Positions 55,859 through 63,244 of a stretch of DNA of 64,000 nt are shown here, piece after piece (the first letter of the stretch is position 1; each line of letters begins with the position of its first letter). Position numbers and translations under genes: made by a program. Origin of the DNA: Mesorhizobium loti (GTDB taxonomy: Bacteria > Pseudomonadota > Alphaproteobacteria > Rhizobiales > Rhizobiaceae). The stretch is from NCBI GenBank assembly GCA_014189435.1, contig CP050293.1, positions 6,949,001 through 7,013,000 on the forward strand. The letters run 5' to 3'. The notes beneath the pieces were generated by a model, which worked only from the letters and a program-made list of their open reading frames with translations, searched no databases and was not told the origin of the DNA.

Positions 55859-56065
55859 TTAGGGGTCGTCGTGCTGGCCATCGAGAAAGAACGAAGCTGC
55901 AATGAGGTCATCGCCGTCAATTCGACCGCTCCTGTCGCCCATGATGGATGCGACTCGTTGGAAGGTCTGCATCTCAGTCTCTGTTATGCGGGCGTCGCGC
56001 ATTCTGGCTTTGAGACTAGCCAATCGGCTATCGAGGGCTGGCGAAGTCTCGACGTCATTCATCAT
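55859..56065 (-). CDS. Small hypothetical protein, 68 residues
   Basis: A charged, mostly helical 68-residue protein (DSRLASLKARMRDARITETEMQTFQRVASIM). AGGA lies 7 bases before ATG 56065. A strong hairpin at 56099-56124 separates it from the DUF1236 gene upstream on the same strand. Family not recognised. Confidence 0.4.
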   Translation of the reverse strand: MMNDVETSPALDSRLASLKARMRDARITETEMQTFQRVASIMGDRSGRIDGDDLIAASFFLDGQHDDP

Positions 56066-56098
56066 TTTAATCGTCCTGGTTGGCTATGTGAAGCCGCA

Positions 56099-56124
56099 GC
56101 CCGCCGCCAGTCATGGCGGCGGGC
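56099..56124 (-). terminator. Strong hairpin between DUF1236 and the 68-residue gene
   Basis: A perfect 10-bp stem GCCCGCCGCC / GGCGGCGGGC with a 6-base loop lies 14 bases after the DUF1236 stop on the minus strand. No T-run follows, so it may act as a terminator with help, or as an mRNA stabiliser. Confidence 0.45.
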
Positions 56125-56137
56125 GACAGCTATTTCA

Positions 56138-56444
56138 TCAGTCGTAGACCTTGATGATTTTCCGGGTGCCAGGGTCGACCAGAACGGTGCGGTTGTCGAC
56201 CACGACATAGCGATATTTGACGTTGGGAACCTCGTGAAGTTCAACTGTGTCAGGCAAAGCCGTGCCGACATTCAGTTCCACACCCGGAAGCTTCAGGGAG
56301 GCCAGCGGCTGCTTCTTCACGTATTCGCGGACGACCGTGTCCTGTTCCGGTGTGATGATCACGTCCTGTGCTGCGACAGCGCCAGCGCCTGCCAACAGCA
56401 TAAGCGCTGCACCAGCGCCGATAAGTTGGGTACCTCTTCAACAT
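56138..56444 (-). CDS. DUF1236 periplasmic protein, probable frameshift in signal peptide
   Basis: The mature part DVIITPEQDTVVREYVKKQPLASLKLPGVELNVGTALPDTVELHEVPNVKYRYVVV (split over 56150-56370) is a DUF1236 domain. The only in-frame ATG (56401) falls in the middle of a signal peptide and has no ribosome site. Starting at ATG 56444 in the neighbouring frame and dropping one base from the GGG at 56428-56430 gives MLKRYQLIGAGAALMLLAGA, which matches the leader of the intact paralogue at 56939. The gene is broken or the run is miscounted. Function of DUF1236 is unknown; it is common in rhizobia, often in multiple copies. Confidence 0.7.
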
Positions 56445-56634
56445 GGCGACAGCACCAGGCCAACTCGCCAGGAACCCGAACTGGAATGCAGGCAGATTGT
56501 TCCTACCTTGGGACTTCGGTCCGAAGTCTATCAGACCAATGTCCTACCCTCTCTCAGACCCAAGCCCCCTCAGTGGAACGCTAACCCGTGGCGACCGTTG
56601 TTCAATGTAGGCAATTAAAATAGGAGCGGAATTC

Positions 56635-56889
56635 ATGGCTGACGGCCCAACTGTTGTTAATTCTGGTGGGGGCGGCGGCACTGCGATTGCTGTCGTTATT
56701 GGACTTATCGCAATCGTAGTCTTGCTGATATTTACCGGCGTCATCAATATCCATGGTGGCGGCGGTCAGGACATCAATGTCAAGGTTGAGGCGCCAAAGG
56801 CGGAAGCGCCAAAGGTTGAAGCGCCTAAGGTGGAAGCTCCAGCCGAACCGGCAAAGCCTGCTGCCCCAGCCCCGGCCAGTGGCGGCTGA
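56635..56889 (+). CDS. Small membrane protein with EAPK repeats
   Basis: An 84-residue protein: Gly-rich leader, one transmembrane helix (TAIAVVIGLIAIVVLLIFTGVI), another Gly run and four tandem VEAPK/AEAPK-type repeats ending in Ala/Pro. TAGGAG lies before ATG 56635. Such a layout suggests a membrane anchor with a rigid periplasmic arm. It is directly upstream of the intact DUF1236 gene. Not a named family to my knowledge. Confidence 0.65.
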   Translation: MADGPTVVNSGGGGGTAIAVVIGLIAIVVLLIFTGVINIHGGGGQDINVKVEAPKAEAPKVEAPKVEAPAEPAKPAAPAPASGG

Positions 56890-56938
56890 TCACTCGCATC
56901 CAAAGCTCTCAAACCGATTGTTGTGAAGGAAGACTATC

Positions 56939-57247
56939 ATGACCAAATATTTCGTCAGCGCCGCCGGCGCCCTCGTTCTCATGGCCGGCATCGGCACTTC
57001 GTTTGCTGAGGACGTGATAGTTCTCAAGCCCGAACAGCAGACCGTCGTTCGCGAATACATTCACAAGCAGAAGCTGGCGTCGGTAAGCTTGCTCGGTGTC
57101 GAACTCAACGTCGGTACGGCGCTTCCCGATACCGTTGAGCTCCACACGATCGACGTTCCGGACGTCCGGTACAAGTACACCGTTGTCGGAGACCATGCAG
57201 TTCTCGTCGACCCAGACACCCGCAAGGTCGTGCAGATCATCGAATAA
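56939..57247 (+). CDS. DUF1236 periplasmic protein
   Basis: A 102-residue exported protein: signal peptide MTKYFVSAAGALVLMAGIGTSFA, then the DUF1236 domain (LKPEQQTVVREYIHKQKLASV to YTVVGDHAVLVDPDTRKVVQIIE). It is a clear paralogue of the divergent gene at 56138-56444, most similar in the VELNVGTALPDTVELH segment. GAAGG precedes ATG 56939. A terminator-like hairpin follows. Confidence 0.78.
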   Translation: MTKYFVSAAGALVLMAGIGTSFAEDVIVLKPEQQTVVREYIHKQKLASVSLLGVELNVGTALPDTVELHTIDVPDVRYKYTVVGDHAVLVDPDTRKVVQIIE

Positions 57248-57255
57248 TCGGAGTG

Positions 57256-57290
57256 CCCGCCGCTCCAAACAGGAGCGGTGGGTGTTGTTT
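57256..57290 (+). terminator. Intrinsic terminator after DUF1236
   Basis: An 11-bp stem CCCGCCGCTCC / GGAGCGGTGGG, with one G-T wobble, an AAACA loop and a following TGTTGTTT, placed 9 bases after the stop. Confidence 0.65.
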
Positions 57291-57324
57291 GGCGGCTGCA
57301 GAGAACATAAGAGGAGGATGTCCA

Positions 57325-57435
57325 ATGCTTCGTAACAAGGAGACTTGGTTCCTGGAGGCGAGCTGGCTCGCGGCAGTGCCTATTTCCGTCGCCTTCACGG
57401 CACTGGTCGTCCTCTTGACTTCAGCCTGGATATGA
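57325..57435 (+). CDS. 36-residue membrane peptide
   Basis: A very short frame preceded by GAGGAGGA, 7-10 bases before ATG 57325. The product MLRNKETWFLEASWLAAVPI... has a single hydrophobic helix to its C-terminus. It overlaps the iron permease start by 4 bases (ATGA), which supports translation. Possibly a small partner or leader of that gene. Confidence 0.5.
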   Translation: MLRNKETWFLEASWLAAVPISVAFTALVVLLTSAWI

Positions 57436-57776
57436 ACCGCTACCTATTTTTAGCGGGGGACTTCCTATCTCGCCCTCCGGGTTTTTATGTCCTGCTTATC
57501 GCCATGTTGCTTTGCACAGCGCTGGTCCCTTTCGGCCTGACAAATGTAGTCACTTACGCATTGTCGGTTGCGGCCATCGTGATCACTGGCGTGGTGCTGA
57601 TCCAAGGCTATCGCGACACAGCTGCCATTCACGCCAAACTTGACGAAATCATCGTCTCCCTGGAAGAAACCAGAAATGACGTCGTCGGATTAGAGCATGC
57701 CGAGCCGGAGGAGATTCGGGAAAAGCTTCATACGCTGGAAGAAGAGGCACTCGCACGGCAAGTAAGATCTACGTGA
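57432..57776 (+). CDS. Low-affinity iron permease family protein
   Basis: A 114-residue protein of PF04120-type layout: two to three helices (PPGFYVLLIAMLLCTALVPFG, VVTYALSVAAIVITGVVLIQGY) followed by RDTAAIHAKLDEIIVSLEETRNDVVGLEHAEPEEI, the signature cytoplasmic end. ATG 57432 overlaps the 36-residue peptide. The family is named after a yeast Fe(II) transporter, but the bacterial members have no proven role. Confidence 0.75.
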   Translation: MNRYLFLAGDFLSRPPGFYVLLIAMLLCTALVPFGLTNVVTYALSVAAIVITGVVLIQGYRDTAAIHAKLDEIIVSLEETRNDVVGLEHAEPEEIREKLHTLEEEALARQVRST

Positions 57777-57806
57777 CGCTTGGTTGCAGGAGGAGGACGC
57801 GTAGCC

Positions 57807-58016
57807 ATGCCGATCAGACGAAAAGCTGTGGACGCGGGGATTTTTGATCCTGCCGAATTGGCATTGCTGGGCCGAGTTTTCGAACAGCTGAAACTCGCAG
57901 ACCAATCAGCTGATGCGCAGGGCAGACTGGCCTCCCGGATCATCGCCAACTATATGGCCGGCGTGGTTGATGAAGCGGAGCTGATTACGCTTTCAAGGCT
58001 ACCGCTCGGCCGCTAA
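57807..58016 (+). CDS. Small conserved hypothetical protein
   Basis: A 69-residue helical protein (FDPAELALLGRVFEQLKLADQSADAQGRLASRIIANYMAGV). AGGAGGAGGA lies upstream of ATG 57807. The type is familiar from rhizobial genomes as an unannotated small protein; no function known. It lies 30 bases after the iron permease gene and may belong to its operon. Confidence 0.6.
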   Translation: MPIRRKAVDAGIFDPAELALLGRVFEQLKLADQSADAQGRLASRIIANYMAGVVDEAELITLSRLPLGR

Positions 58017-58101
58017 AGGCGCATCCCGATTTGGCCCTATTGTCTTGGGAATATCATTTGTTGCTGATGGAACGGAATCGCAGGGCTACCCTTTTCCCGT
58101 C

Positions 58102-58569
58102 ATGGTACGTTTTCTGCTGAGCCTAGTTCCGGTCCTATTTTGCAGCACGCTTCTTCAGGCCCAGGCGTGGCAGCAGTTCGGTGTCAGGCAGTTCGGTTTT
58201 ACATTTGATGTTCCGCCGGGTTTTGTCCTAACGCAGCGTTCGGACCAAGGCGCGGCTTTTCAAGGCGAAAACGATGCCTTCCTTGCTGTGTGGGGTGCCA
58301 GACTCGGGAACGCCAGTTTTCCCGCTGAGATCGAGCACCGCATGATTGAGGACGAAAAGGTCGGTTGGAAGCTGACCTACCGTCGCGTCACCCCGAGGTG
58401 GGCGAGTTACTCGGGCATTAAGGATGGCCAGATTCGATATGTCCGCGCTATAGCGATCTGCAACGACCGTGCCGCACTCTTCACCATAAATTACAGCAGA
58501 TCGGAAAAAGTCCCGTATGACCCAGTTGTTGTTCGGATGGTGCGATCCCTGAAAGCGGATGGTTGCTAG
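58102..58569 (+). CDS. Exported hypothetical protein, 155 residues
   Basis: The N-terminus MVRFLLSLVPVLFCSTLLQAQA is a signal peptide, so ATG 58102 is chosen over an in-frame TTG at 58045. The mature part (QFGVRQFGFTFDVPPGFVL, later YVRAIAICNDRAALFTINYS) resembles periplasmic proteins of unknown function found in rhizobia. No catalytic motif visible. Confidence 0.65.
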   Translation: MVRFLLSLVPVLFCSTLLQAQAWQQFGVRQFGFTFDVPPGFVLTQRSDQGAAFQGENDAFLAVWGARLGNASFPAEIEHRMIEDEKVGWKLTYRRVTPRWASYSGIKDGQIRYVRAIAICNDRAALFTINYSRSEKVPYDPVVVRMVRSLKADGC

Positions 58570-59012
58570 AATAGGTCTTGGGCTTTGAGCAGAACCAAGC
58601 CTGCGAAGGTTTGGACGTTCTGATCTCTGATCGACGCAGTCATGCGGATGGACCGATCAGCCGAATAAAAGGCGCCTTTTCCCGGTGATGGTCTCGATCG
58701 ATTTCAACAGGGCTCATGGACCTTACGAAGCGCGCGGTAGTGCACCGAACCCGATATGCCGGCAGGGCGTCAAATCACGCCGAGTTCGTTGCGTTGTCGC
58801 TGGGACCTAGACAGATTACACATTGATAAAATCCAGACAGTTTTATCGATCTTGTCAACTTGTGGATAACTATGCTTCGTGTTGTACCGGACTTCGGCCC
58901 GAAGCCCTATAAGACTAAGTACCATTGAAATAAATGCAATGGTCCTACACCTGTGACTAGGCGGAACGGCTTAGGCTTTAGTTAGTTGTTTCTCCAAATT
59001 CGGAGAAAACAG
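58570..59012. other. Gene-free stretch
   Basis: No credible gene in 443 bases. The central part (58820-58960) is AT-richer and contains one perfect DnaA-box-like TGTGGATAA at 58861-58869, but it is a single copy and no origin is implied. Confidence 0.45.
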
Positions 59013-59105
59013 ATGGATAAAAGCATTGGTCAAGCGCGTTGGTTGCTCGCGCCAATTTTCGCGACAGCCGTCACCTTTCTGGTGATGGGTATGGTGCTTG
59101 GCTGA
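59013..59105 (+). CDS. 30-residue membrane peptide
   Basis: A short frame with GGAGA 7 bases before ATG 59013. The product begins MDKSIGQARWLLAPIFATAV and is a single transmembrane helix to the C-terminus (LVMGMVLG). A long hairpin follows 44 bases later. Protein-like and well initiated, but small enough to need proof of expression. Confidence 0.45.
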   Translation: MDKSIGQARWLLAPIFATAVTFLVMGMVLG

Positions 59106-59148
59106 CATCTCATGAATTGGCGCAGCCACGTCCCTTCCTGCGCTGATA

Positions 59149-59181
59149 GGACCCGCCAGCCACTGCGGTGGCGGCGGGTCC
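59149..59181 (+). terminator. Long hairpin after the 30-residue peptide gene
   Basis: An outer 9-bp stem GGACCCGCC / GGCGGGTCC and, after a one-base bulge, an inner GCCAC / GTGGC stem with loop TGCG. No T-run follows. It separates the peptide gene from the Tat-type gene at 59257. Confidence 0.45.
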
Positions 59182-59256
59182 TCGATAGACCTGCGCTGGA
59201 GCTTCATTCGGCAAGCCCTGCGCCTTGTTCCGCAAACGATAACTTGGGAGGCATTA

Positions 59257-59580
59257 ATGGATAGGCGATCCTTCTTGACAGCAATGTTTGGCGTGGCCGG
59301 GGCAGCAGCTCTCGCAGTTACTCTTCGGCCAATCGAAACCATGGCTGGTGTTCCAGGCGCTGGAAGCGGTGTCCTCGATGAACTTGACGCCCCACGAACC
59401 GAGGCCATCGACGAAGATCCCCAGGCAGAAGTGCAGCAAGTGTACCATCGGCACTGGCACCATCGCCGCTATCACCGCCGGCGGGGTTGGAGACGGGTTT
59501 GTAGGAGATACTGGCGACATGGTCGCCGCCGCGTCCGGTGCTATCGCAGACGCGGCCCTTCAGTCGTCCTGCGATTTTAG
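59257..59580 (+). CDS. Tat-exported Arg/His-rich protein
   Basis: A 107-residue protein. The start MDRRSFLTAMFGVAGAAALAV has the twin-arginine motif RRSFL and a hydrophobic core, ending near a typical cleavage site. The mature part has an acidic segment and then a C-terminal run of about 40 residues made almost only of Arg, His, Tyr and Trp (YHRHWHHRRYHRRRGWRR). GGGAGG precedes ATG 59257. Similar proteins occur in Mesorhizobium; a metal-binding or nucleic-acid/membrane-binding tail is possible. Confidence 0.7.
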   Translation: MDRRSFLTAMFGVAGAAALAVTLRPIETMAGVPGAGSGVLDELDAPRTEAIDEDPQAEVQQVYHRHWHHRRYHRRRGWRRVCRRYWRHGRRRVRCYRRRGPSVVLRF

Positions 59581-60363
59581 CTTGTGACTGTTGCTCCTTG
59601 GCCCGTTCCGGCTCAACGCCGAGAACGGGCCACGAGGTCTCCTCGATGCGATAAAGAACCGCGATGGCTGGGGATGGGCCTAGCTTGGCGGATTCTCACG
59701 CGCAGTAAGGCTACGGCGCCGAGCGCGGTTATCAGGGTTGAGGCGACACGGTTGCCTCATTGCAGGATTCCGCGAAGCATGAGCGCTTGCTGCCGATCTC
59801 TCATCGTACGCACAATGGGCGCGCTTTGTCCCCCCACAAAGGCCGGGGCATAGCCCGGCGTGCCAAATCCTGTGTCACCCTCGATAAGCAGGCCGGGCTA
59901 TCTAGGAATTCGGAACATTGCTGGTTGCTAAAGGTTGATGCGAGCGGTAGGCGGTGCCCTCCATTGCCTGCCGAAGATCGGGCCTCCGATCGGCCCGCGC
60001 TCTCCCACAGAGGCGCGGGCTTTCACGATTTCTGTAATTGGTAAAAACCGTCCAAAAACTCCACTTGAAAGACCGATAAAATCGGTCTTATAAATCCCGG
60101 AATTTTTCCTGTCCTGGCGCGAGGCATTGCGATGGACGGCACAGTCAAAAACACCCAAAACTAAACGGTTGTAGTGAACGAAGCCTGCGGCGAATGGTTT
60201 GTCCGCATGGTCGAGGGAAAGCGGGCGAGGAAGACCCGCGCCTGCATCTCAACTAGGTCACGCGGTTATAGAACGCTTCGTTCACCTTGAGTACGGGATG
60301 CGTTCTTCCCTAGTGGAATGTCTTTAAACGGAACCTAATAAAAGCCGCGCGCTTTATCCACTC
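59581..60363. other. Gene-free stretch with one hairpin
   Basis: These 783 bases hold no frame I can support. A hairpin AGACCGAT / ATCGGTCT with AAA loop lies at 60070-60088 followed by TATAAAT, possibly a terminator of a lost gene. The right end is the start of a decayed DUF768 gene. Confidence 0.4.
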
Positions 60364-60560
60364 ATGAGCACACGCGGCACCAACTTCCTTCACAAGTGGC
60401 TTCCGGCAACGTCGCCGAAACGGTCGGCGCCGACATCTATCTCAGTTGCCGAGTTCACTCAAAATCTATTCGCCGACCCCAAATGATCGGGATAAGCAGC
60501 GTCGAGATCTAGGAGGAGACCGGCTTGTCTACGAGACTATCCCCGACGCGGATGCCAGCT
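60364..60560 (+). pseudogene. DUF768 gene, decayed
   Basis: ATG 60364 gives MSTRGTNFLHKWLP, the typical start of the Mesorhizobium DUF768 proteins. The frame then slips: GNVAETVGADIY appears in the next frame and SVAEFTQNLFADPK returns in the first, before a stop at 60486. A further family-like part (ISSVEI, stop, EETGL) follows. Several indels and stops show genuine decay. DUF768 function is unknown. 60561-60735 holds nothing clear. Confidence 0.6.
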
Positions 60561-60735
60561 TGGCTGACTAAAGCCATGCCCTGCAACCCATGCCCAGCGT
60601 CGGGGTCGCGTTCTGTTTCGTCGGCATCGTGGTGGCACTGGCGTGATATGGTGGATGGAGTTGTAGTGGATCGGCCGCTTCATCATCACCCTCACCACGC
60701 TTTCAGCCGACCATCAGGAGCATCACCCCCAAAGG

Positions 60736-60951
60736 CTACTTCTTGGTGATGTTGCCGTTGTTCAGGTCAAAGGCCTCAATGCCGCGCGTCTGGGCATAAA
60801 AATCGTCCTGCAGTGCTCCCCATTCTCCGAGGTAGCCACCGCACTTCCTGCAGTGAATCGGCGTGTGCTCTTCAGCACCCGCGGGAATGTCCATCTGGAT
60901 CGTCCCGCACGCCTTACAATCCAGTTTGTGGTCGAGCCGCTTGTTATCCAT
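60736..60951 (-). CDS. Small zinc-ribbon protein
   Basis: A 71-residue protein with two CxxC pairs (DCKACGTIQ and HCRKCGGYL) about 20 residues apart, forming a zinc ribbon. The rest is acidic. ATG 60951 is used; no strong ribosome site is visible. Function unknown, possibly nucleic-acid or protein binding. Confidence 0.6.
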   Translation of the reverse strand: MDNKRLDHKLDCKACGTIQMDIPAGAEEHTPIHCRKCGGYLGEWGALQDDFYAQTRGIEAFDLNNGNITKK

Positions 60952-61084
60952 TGGATGTGTTTAGCGACCGCCCGGCGACCCGTCTACATGCCTATTGACG
61001 CATGGTCCGATGTGCTTTTCTCGCGGCGACCGGAACGAAAACAGTGCTCCGCCGTTCGCTCCTGGAATTGCCAGGGGGGTACCT

Positions 61085-61567
61085 ATGCACGACCCGTTTT
61101 TTGCAGTTCCAATCATGGTTGAAACGGAAAAGGTGGGGGAGTTTCGCACCTTGAGCAGCGTCTCCGAGGTCGCCATTTTCATGATGGAATGCTGGCCGGA
61201 ATCGCACGGGCGAAGATATCGGGCTGCACTTCAGGCCTGCACGGGCCCTCTGGGTACAGCCGAAGATGTTGAGAATGCTCGGCGCGCCTTTCTGACGGCT
61301 GCCAAGGAAGCTGGGCTGAATGTGAAGGCTGTTTCGGTACAGGATGATGCTCCATTGCCCCGCTCACTTGAGCAGCCCAAGTCGTCCTACATCGCCGATC
61401 AGAAACGACGCGACCGCGGGGATAGGGAGGAGCAGGAGGATTTTCTCGTCCGGTTCCTCGCGCGGGAAACAGGCATCACCGAGGCGCAGGCCCGTGGACT
61501 GATCAAAGTGATTGGCACGGATAGATCATCATTGCTGGGAGAGGCCAGAATATTGAAGGAGCGGTAG
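61085..61567 (+). CDS. DUF982-domain protein
   Basis: A 160-residue protein. Residues ~5-85 are DUF982 (VPIMVETEKVGEFRTLSSVSEVAIFMMECWP, then ARRAFLTAAKEAGL). The C-terminal half is charged and helical (RRDRGDREEQEDFLVRFLARETGITEAQA) and longer than most family members, perhaps a fused DUF3606-like segment (ITEAQARGLIKVIGTDRSSLLGEAR). AGGGGGG lies before ATG 61085. DUF982 proteins are abundant in rhizobia and uncharacterised. Confidence 0.7.
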   Translation: MHDPFFAVPIMVETEKVGEFRTLSSVSEVAIFMMECWPESHGRRYRAALQACTGPLGTAEDVENARRAFLTAAKEAGLNVKAVSVQDDAPLPRSLEQPKSSYIADQKRRDRGDREEQEDFLVRFLARETGITEAQARGLIKVIGTDRSSLLGEARILKER

Positions 61568-61636
61568 TCATGCGAAGGCGCGGCGCCTCCATCAGGACGT
61601 CAGTATGGCATTCCAGTTCTAAGAAAGAGGAGCGCC

Positions 61637-61855
61637 TTGCCGCCCCGTAAGCGAACATACCGTCTACAGATCATGCTCAATGCCGAGGAACTCGCCGTCT
61701 TGGACGCTTGGCGGTTTGAGAAAAGAATGTCGAGCCGATCTGACGCGGTGCGGGAGTTGCTTCGGCTCGGTCAGTCGGCGACCGGATATGATGGACTGCA
61801 AGGGGCGCGATCCGTCGATTTCGGAATTCTCGATCCACCGCACCGAACCTCCTAA
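61637..61855 (+). CDS. Ribbon-helix-helix DNA-binding protein
   Basis: A 72-residue CopG/Arc-type protein: YRLQIMLNAEELAVLDAWRFEKRMSSRSDAVRELLRLG is a full ribbon-helix-helix unit. The start is TTG 61637 with AGAGGAG 5 bases upstream. No toxin gene follows, so it is more likely a solitary regulator than an antitoxin. Confidence 0.7.
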   Translation: MPPRKRTYRLQIMLNAEELAVLDAWRFEKRMSSRSDAVRELLRLGQSATGYDGLQGARSVDFGILDPPHRTS

Positions 61856-61882
61856 AACACCTGCTGGAAAAGACGGCCTTGG

Positions 61883-62113
61883 CTAAGAAGGATTGGCTGC
61901 AGATGTCCCGCTCCAGTCCTTCACAGCGCCATCCAAGGCCATTCTGATGTCGTCCGGACTATCGATCCCGCCGCTAAAAAGAGCGATCAGGCGCCGCGCC
62001 AGATGCTCCCGTGCTGGGTGGGAGCCTTCGATCCCGGCCTGCTCGCAATAGTCGTCCAAAATCCTGGTGAGTGTTGCCAACTGTATTTCGTCAGCCGTTC
62101 CGCGAATGGTCAT
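61883..62113 (-). CDS. Small conserved hypothetical protein
   Basis: A 76-residue protein beginning MTIRGTADEIQLATLTRILD, with HPAREHLARRLIALFSGGIDSPDDIRMALDGA. The type is widespread in rhizobia and unnamed. GAGGGAG lies 8 bases before ATG 62113, preferred over the longer frame to 62227. Divergent from the DUF982 gene across a perfect palindrome at 62284. Confidence 0.6.
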   Translation of the reverse strand: MTIRGTADEIQLATLTRILDDYCEQAGIEGSHPAREHLARRLIALFSGGIDSPDDIRMALDGAVKDWSGTSAANPS

Positions 62114-62283
62114 CTCGCATACTCCCTCAGAGGGCGAAAGCGTGATCGACTCTTTCAAGCGCTCGTTGCCGTTAAAGACCGAGCGACGGCCCAACTGTAC
62201 GCTTCCGACATTCGGGTAGCGAGTCAAATCCGCAGGTACCGATGCAAAGTAAATAATCTGCAGCCCTATAGTTAATGGACGTG

Positions 62284-62309
62284 AACTTGTTTAAGTGCTT
62301 AAACAAGTT
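62284..62309. promoter_or_regulatory. Perfect 12-bp palindrome between divergent genes
   Basis: The arms AACTTGTTTAAG and CTTAAACAAGTT are perfect around a central TG. It lies between the divergent genes at 62113 and 62383. Low GC and symmetry suggest an operator for a dimeric regulator or a bidirectional terminator. Confidence 0.5.
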
Positions 62310-62382
62310 TGTCATCAGCCATTGTACGGGCGCTGGTGCTTGAGAGAGCATAACATTCTCCCGCCCCAGCGGGAGCTATGCA

Positions 62383-62642
62383 GTGACAATCAGCCAGCCA
62401 AACATATTTCGGGGATCCCGATCGCGAACAGGGACGGCACGATCTCAGTCCTTGCTACGCTGCCTCAAATGGCCGACGCCTTGGCGAACGACTGGCCATC
62501 CGATGGCCCAATGTTTCTAGCCGCCCTTGCCGCCTTGGTGGGGGAACGGGCGGGATGTTGCAGCACAAGGGAAGTTCACCGAGCCTTCATAGCGGCGGCC
62601 ATTGAAGCCGAATGCCTTCCCGACAGCTACATGAAGAATTGA
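62383..62642 (+). pseudogene. DUF982-domain protein, one-base frameshift
   Basis: GGGAG stands 7 bases before GTG 62383, giving VTISQPNIF in one frame. The family domain continues in another: GIPIANRDGTISVLATLPQMADALANDWPSDGPMF, then HRAFIAAAIEAECLPDSYMKN. A fifth G in the run 62411-62414 joins them as IFRGIPIANRDG, giving an 86-residue DUF982 protein of normal length. Without that base the only in-frame start (GTG 62295) lies inside a palindrome. Real mutation or base-call error. Confidence 0.6.
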
Positions 62643-62649
62643 GCACGAA

Positions 62650-63096
62650 ATGCCTCTCACGCTCCGGACGACACTTTGCGAGACAAGAGATGCGCTGCAC
62701 GTGCTGCGAAGGGCCTTGTTTGTCCGCGGGCATACCGCTGCAATGGAAGAGATCGATTCCCTCATCGGCGTCGCCCAAGATAAGGCGGTCCAGGCAATCG
62801 GCGTCATTGATCGCGCAGCGGTTCATCCCGCGGACACGGCAGCTATTGTCCTGCCGATCGCTCAGCACGCGAACCTTGGCGAGCTTCGCGATCAAGGCAT
62901 GGGCCTCAGCGTATATTGCGGCAATCCCCGATGCGGTCATCTACGTCCGCTCGATCTCGATGGTCTAATTGAGACCTACGGAACGCACTATGATTTCATC
63001 ACCGAAAAGCGGCTGGCATCGAAGCTTGTCTGCAAACGCTGCCAGAATGTTGGAGGGAGGCTGGTCGTGGTTTCCGATAAAAGGCCGCGATATTAA
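62650..63096 (+). CDS. Hypothetical protein with C-terminal zinc ribbon
   Basis: A 148-residue protein. The N-terminal half is helical; the C-terminal half has CGNPRCGHLRPLDLDGLI and KLVCKRCQNVGGRL, two Cys pairs that form a zinc ribbon seen in several rhizobial proteins of unknown role. ATG 62650 is 8 bases after the DUF982 stop; no strong ribosome site. Confidence 0.6.
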   Translation: MPLTLRTTLCETRDALHVLRRALFVRGHTAAMEEIDSLIGVAQDKAVQAIGVIDRAAVHPADTAAIVLPIAQHANLGELRDQGMGLSVYCGNPRCGHLRPLDLDGLIETYGTHYDFITEKRLASKLVCKRCQNVGGRLVVVSDKRPRY

Positions 63097-63244
63097 CATC
63101 GATGGTCAGCTAGCACGCCGGTGTCGTTCCGGCACAATGCATGCGCTTGGCGACCGCGAGCCGCCGCTGGTAAGCTTGCCGTATCTTCACGCTAATCCCT
63201 GTTGGAGCTGTGTTGTCGGGAAAGGTTTCGGTGCGTGATTGGCG

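Noticed and set aside
58861..58869. DnaA-box-like TGTGGATAA
   Set aside because: Only one copy, no cluster, no dnaA/dnaN/parA neighbours; chance occurrence is likely.
61637..61855. Ribbon-helix-helix protein as an antitoxin
   Set aside because: No toxin-like gene follows; the next gene is on the opposite strand and of another type.
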